Assembly: GCA_030295235.1 (NCBI GenBank) | Contig: AP026141.1 | Coordinates: forward strand, 434,001-498,000 | Origin: Fistulifera solaris | Taxonomy: Eukaryota; Bacillariophyta; Bacillariophyceae; Naviculales; Stauroneidaceae | Length of the DNA stretch: 64,000 nucleotides | Direction: 5' to 3' | Part shown: positions 63,479-64,000 of the stretch, piece by piece | How positions within the stretch are numbered: the first letter of the stretch is position 1 | Layout: each line of letters opens with the position of its first letter | Notes under the pieces: model-generated | Told to the model about the DNA's origin: nothing | The model's input: the letters and a program-made list of their open reading frames with translations, nothing else | The model's database searches: none | Translations under genes and position numbers: made by a program

Positions 63479-64000
63479 TTAAGGTCCATCTGCCGTCTTC
63501 CAATCCAAAATTTCTACCTTCATCTCATCCAATATCCGCTTAACCCGTTGAACAATCGCCCGTCCCCATAGTTTGTAGCTTCAGCATTCGGATGTATAGC
63601 GTCTTGAAATAGCGTTATATTTCGATGCAAAACATCCTTGATTCCATAAAGAGTGCCGTGGCGTCAAAGAACTCCACGTGGGGAGTCGCTTCCGCATAGC
63701 AATGCAACAATTCATTCACCTGTCGGGCCAGCGTTTGCCGTCGCGTCACTGGCAAGATCGAATTAATGACCACACGGGTAGGTTGATACCTATGTGCTAA
63801 GATGGCTTGCACGACTTCCATGATCCCCGACAGGACCGCCTCGGGTGTACAATCTCTCTTTAGAATATCGAAAACTCCAACCGTGATCCAAACAACCGGT
63901 GCTACAACTACGTCGCCTTTCAATTCTCCGTTTCGTATTCGATACAACAGTTGACTGTAACCATCTTCACCCACTCCGAGCGGAACGCCCTTGACCGACG
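63479..64000 (-). CDS. Partial SGNH hydrolase paralogue with altered block III, runs off the window (two frame changes)
   Basis: Only the C-terminal half is inside the window. Recognisable are LLYRIRNGELKGD, VVWITVGVFDILKRD, RVVINSILPVTRRQ, ATPHVEFFDATALF and, in other frames, LFQDAIHPNAE, then KLWGRAIVQRVKRIL, to a stop at 63479-63481. The order matches the neighbour's domains. In block III the family G-x-N-D is GVFD, so the oxyanion-hole Asn is missing. The frame changes at the AAA run 63648-63650 and near 63579 (one extra base each); the second is not at a run, so real damage is possible. It looks like a tandem paralogue of the preceding gene. Confidence 0.6.

Noticed and set aside
1-64000. 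Programmed ribosomal frameshifting as the cause of the many frame changes
   Set aside because: No shared slippery heptamer or downstream structure; both directions occur, and one coding repeat pair shows a missing base in one copy.
1-64000. tRNA, rRNA or CRISPR loci
   Set aside because: I looked for B-box-like motifs, clover-leaf arms and regular repeat-spacer arrays and found none that hold up by eye.

Overview
The window looks like nuclear DNA from a pennate diatom, most likely Phaeodactylum tricornutum or a close relative. This is inference from the sequence; no search was run. The reasons are dense, mostly intron-poor genes on both strands, spliceosomal introns usually 58-86 bp long with GT(A/G)-AG ends, several presequences with the diatom plastid-import signature (signal peptide followed by an ASAFAP-like site with Phe at +1), and diatom-like products such as PhoD-type phosphatase and DOMON/cytochrome b561.

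Layout. 1-1481: 3' part of a Twinkle-type helicase. 1551-2290: secretory thioredoxin with an 18-nt exon. 3432-5139: DOMON-DOMON-cytochrome b561. 5213-7331: ankyrin/coiled-coil protein. 8103-8878: small plastid-targeted protein. 9273-10287: histidine-phosphatase family protein. 10327-12854: PH/PX/EDR2-C lipid-binding protein. 13456-18892: very large ORC1/CDC6-like ATPase preceded by five BAH-like modules. 19465-22705: membrane protein with polyproline and lysine-rich tails. 23110-25332: Mpo1-like dioxygenase and DHHC-family acyltransferase, convergent. 25333-29411: about 4 kb without a convincing gene, holding decayed mobile-element traces. 29412-40919: plastid RRM protein, TMEM185-like protein, plastid BASS transporter, VPS28, PhoD phosphatase, CELF-like RNA-binding protein and a Cys-tailed membrane protein. 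41330-50892: F-box-like/sulfotransferase fusion, clostripain-type protease with GPI-like tail, NmrA-like protein, small membrane protein, phospholipid scramblase, thioesterase. 50997-58554: PPR protein, LRR protein, small signal-peptide protein, nucleotide-sugar transporter, prolyl-4-hydroxylase-like dioxygenase. 59145-64000: GH1 glycosidase and two SGNH hydrolase genes, the last cut by the window edge.

A strong pattern crosses the window. At least 17 otherwise well-conserved genes change reading frame by one base, nearly always inside or beside a mononucleotide run. Runs read as 3-5 nt seem one short and runs read as 6-7 nt seem one long. Protein similarity continues in the next frame each time. 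I read this mainly as homopolymer-length error in a long-read assembly, not mass pseudogenization, and give such genes one span with the break noted.

The genes form no operon-like unit. Shared themes are plastid supply (transporter, nucleotide-sugar carrier, plastid RNA-binding protein), secretory/membrane functions (scramblase, DHHC, VPS28, Mpo1) and nucleic-acid maintenance (Twinkle, ORC1). The most unusual protein is the five-BAH ORC1-like ATPase.
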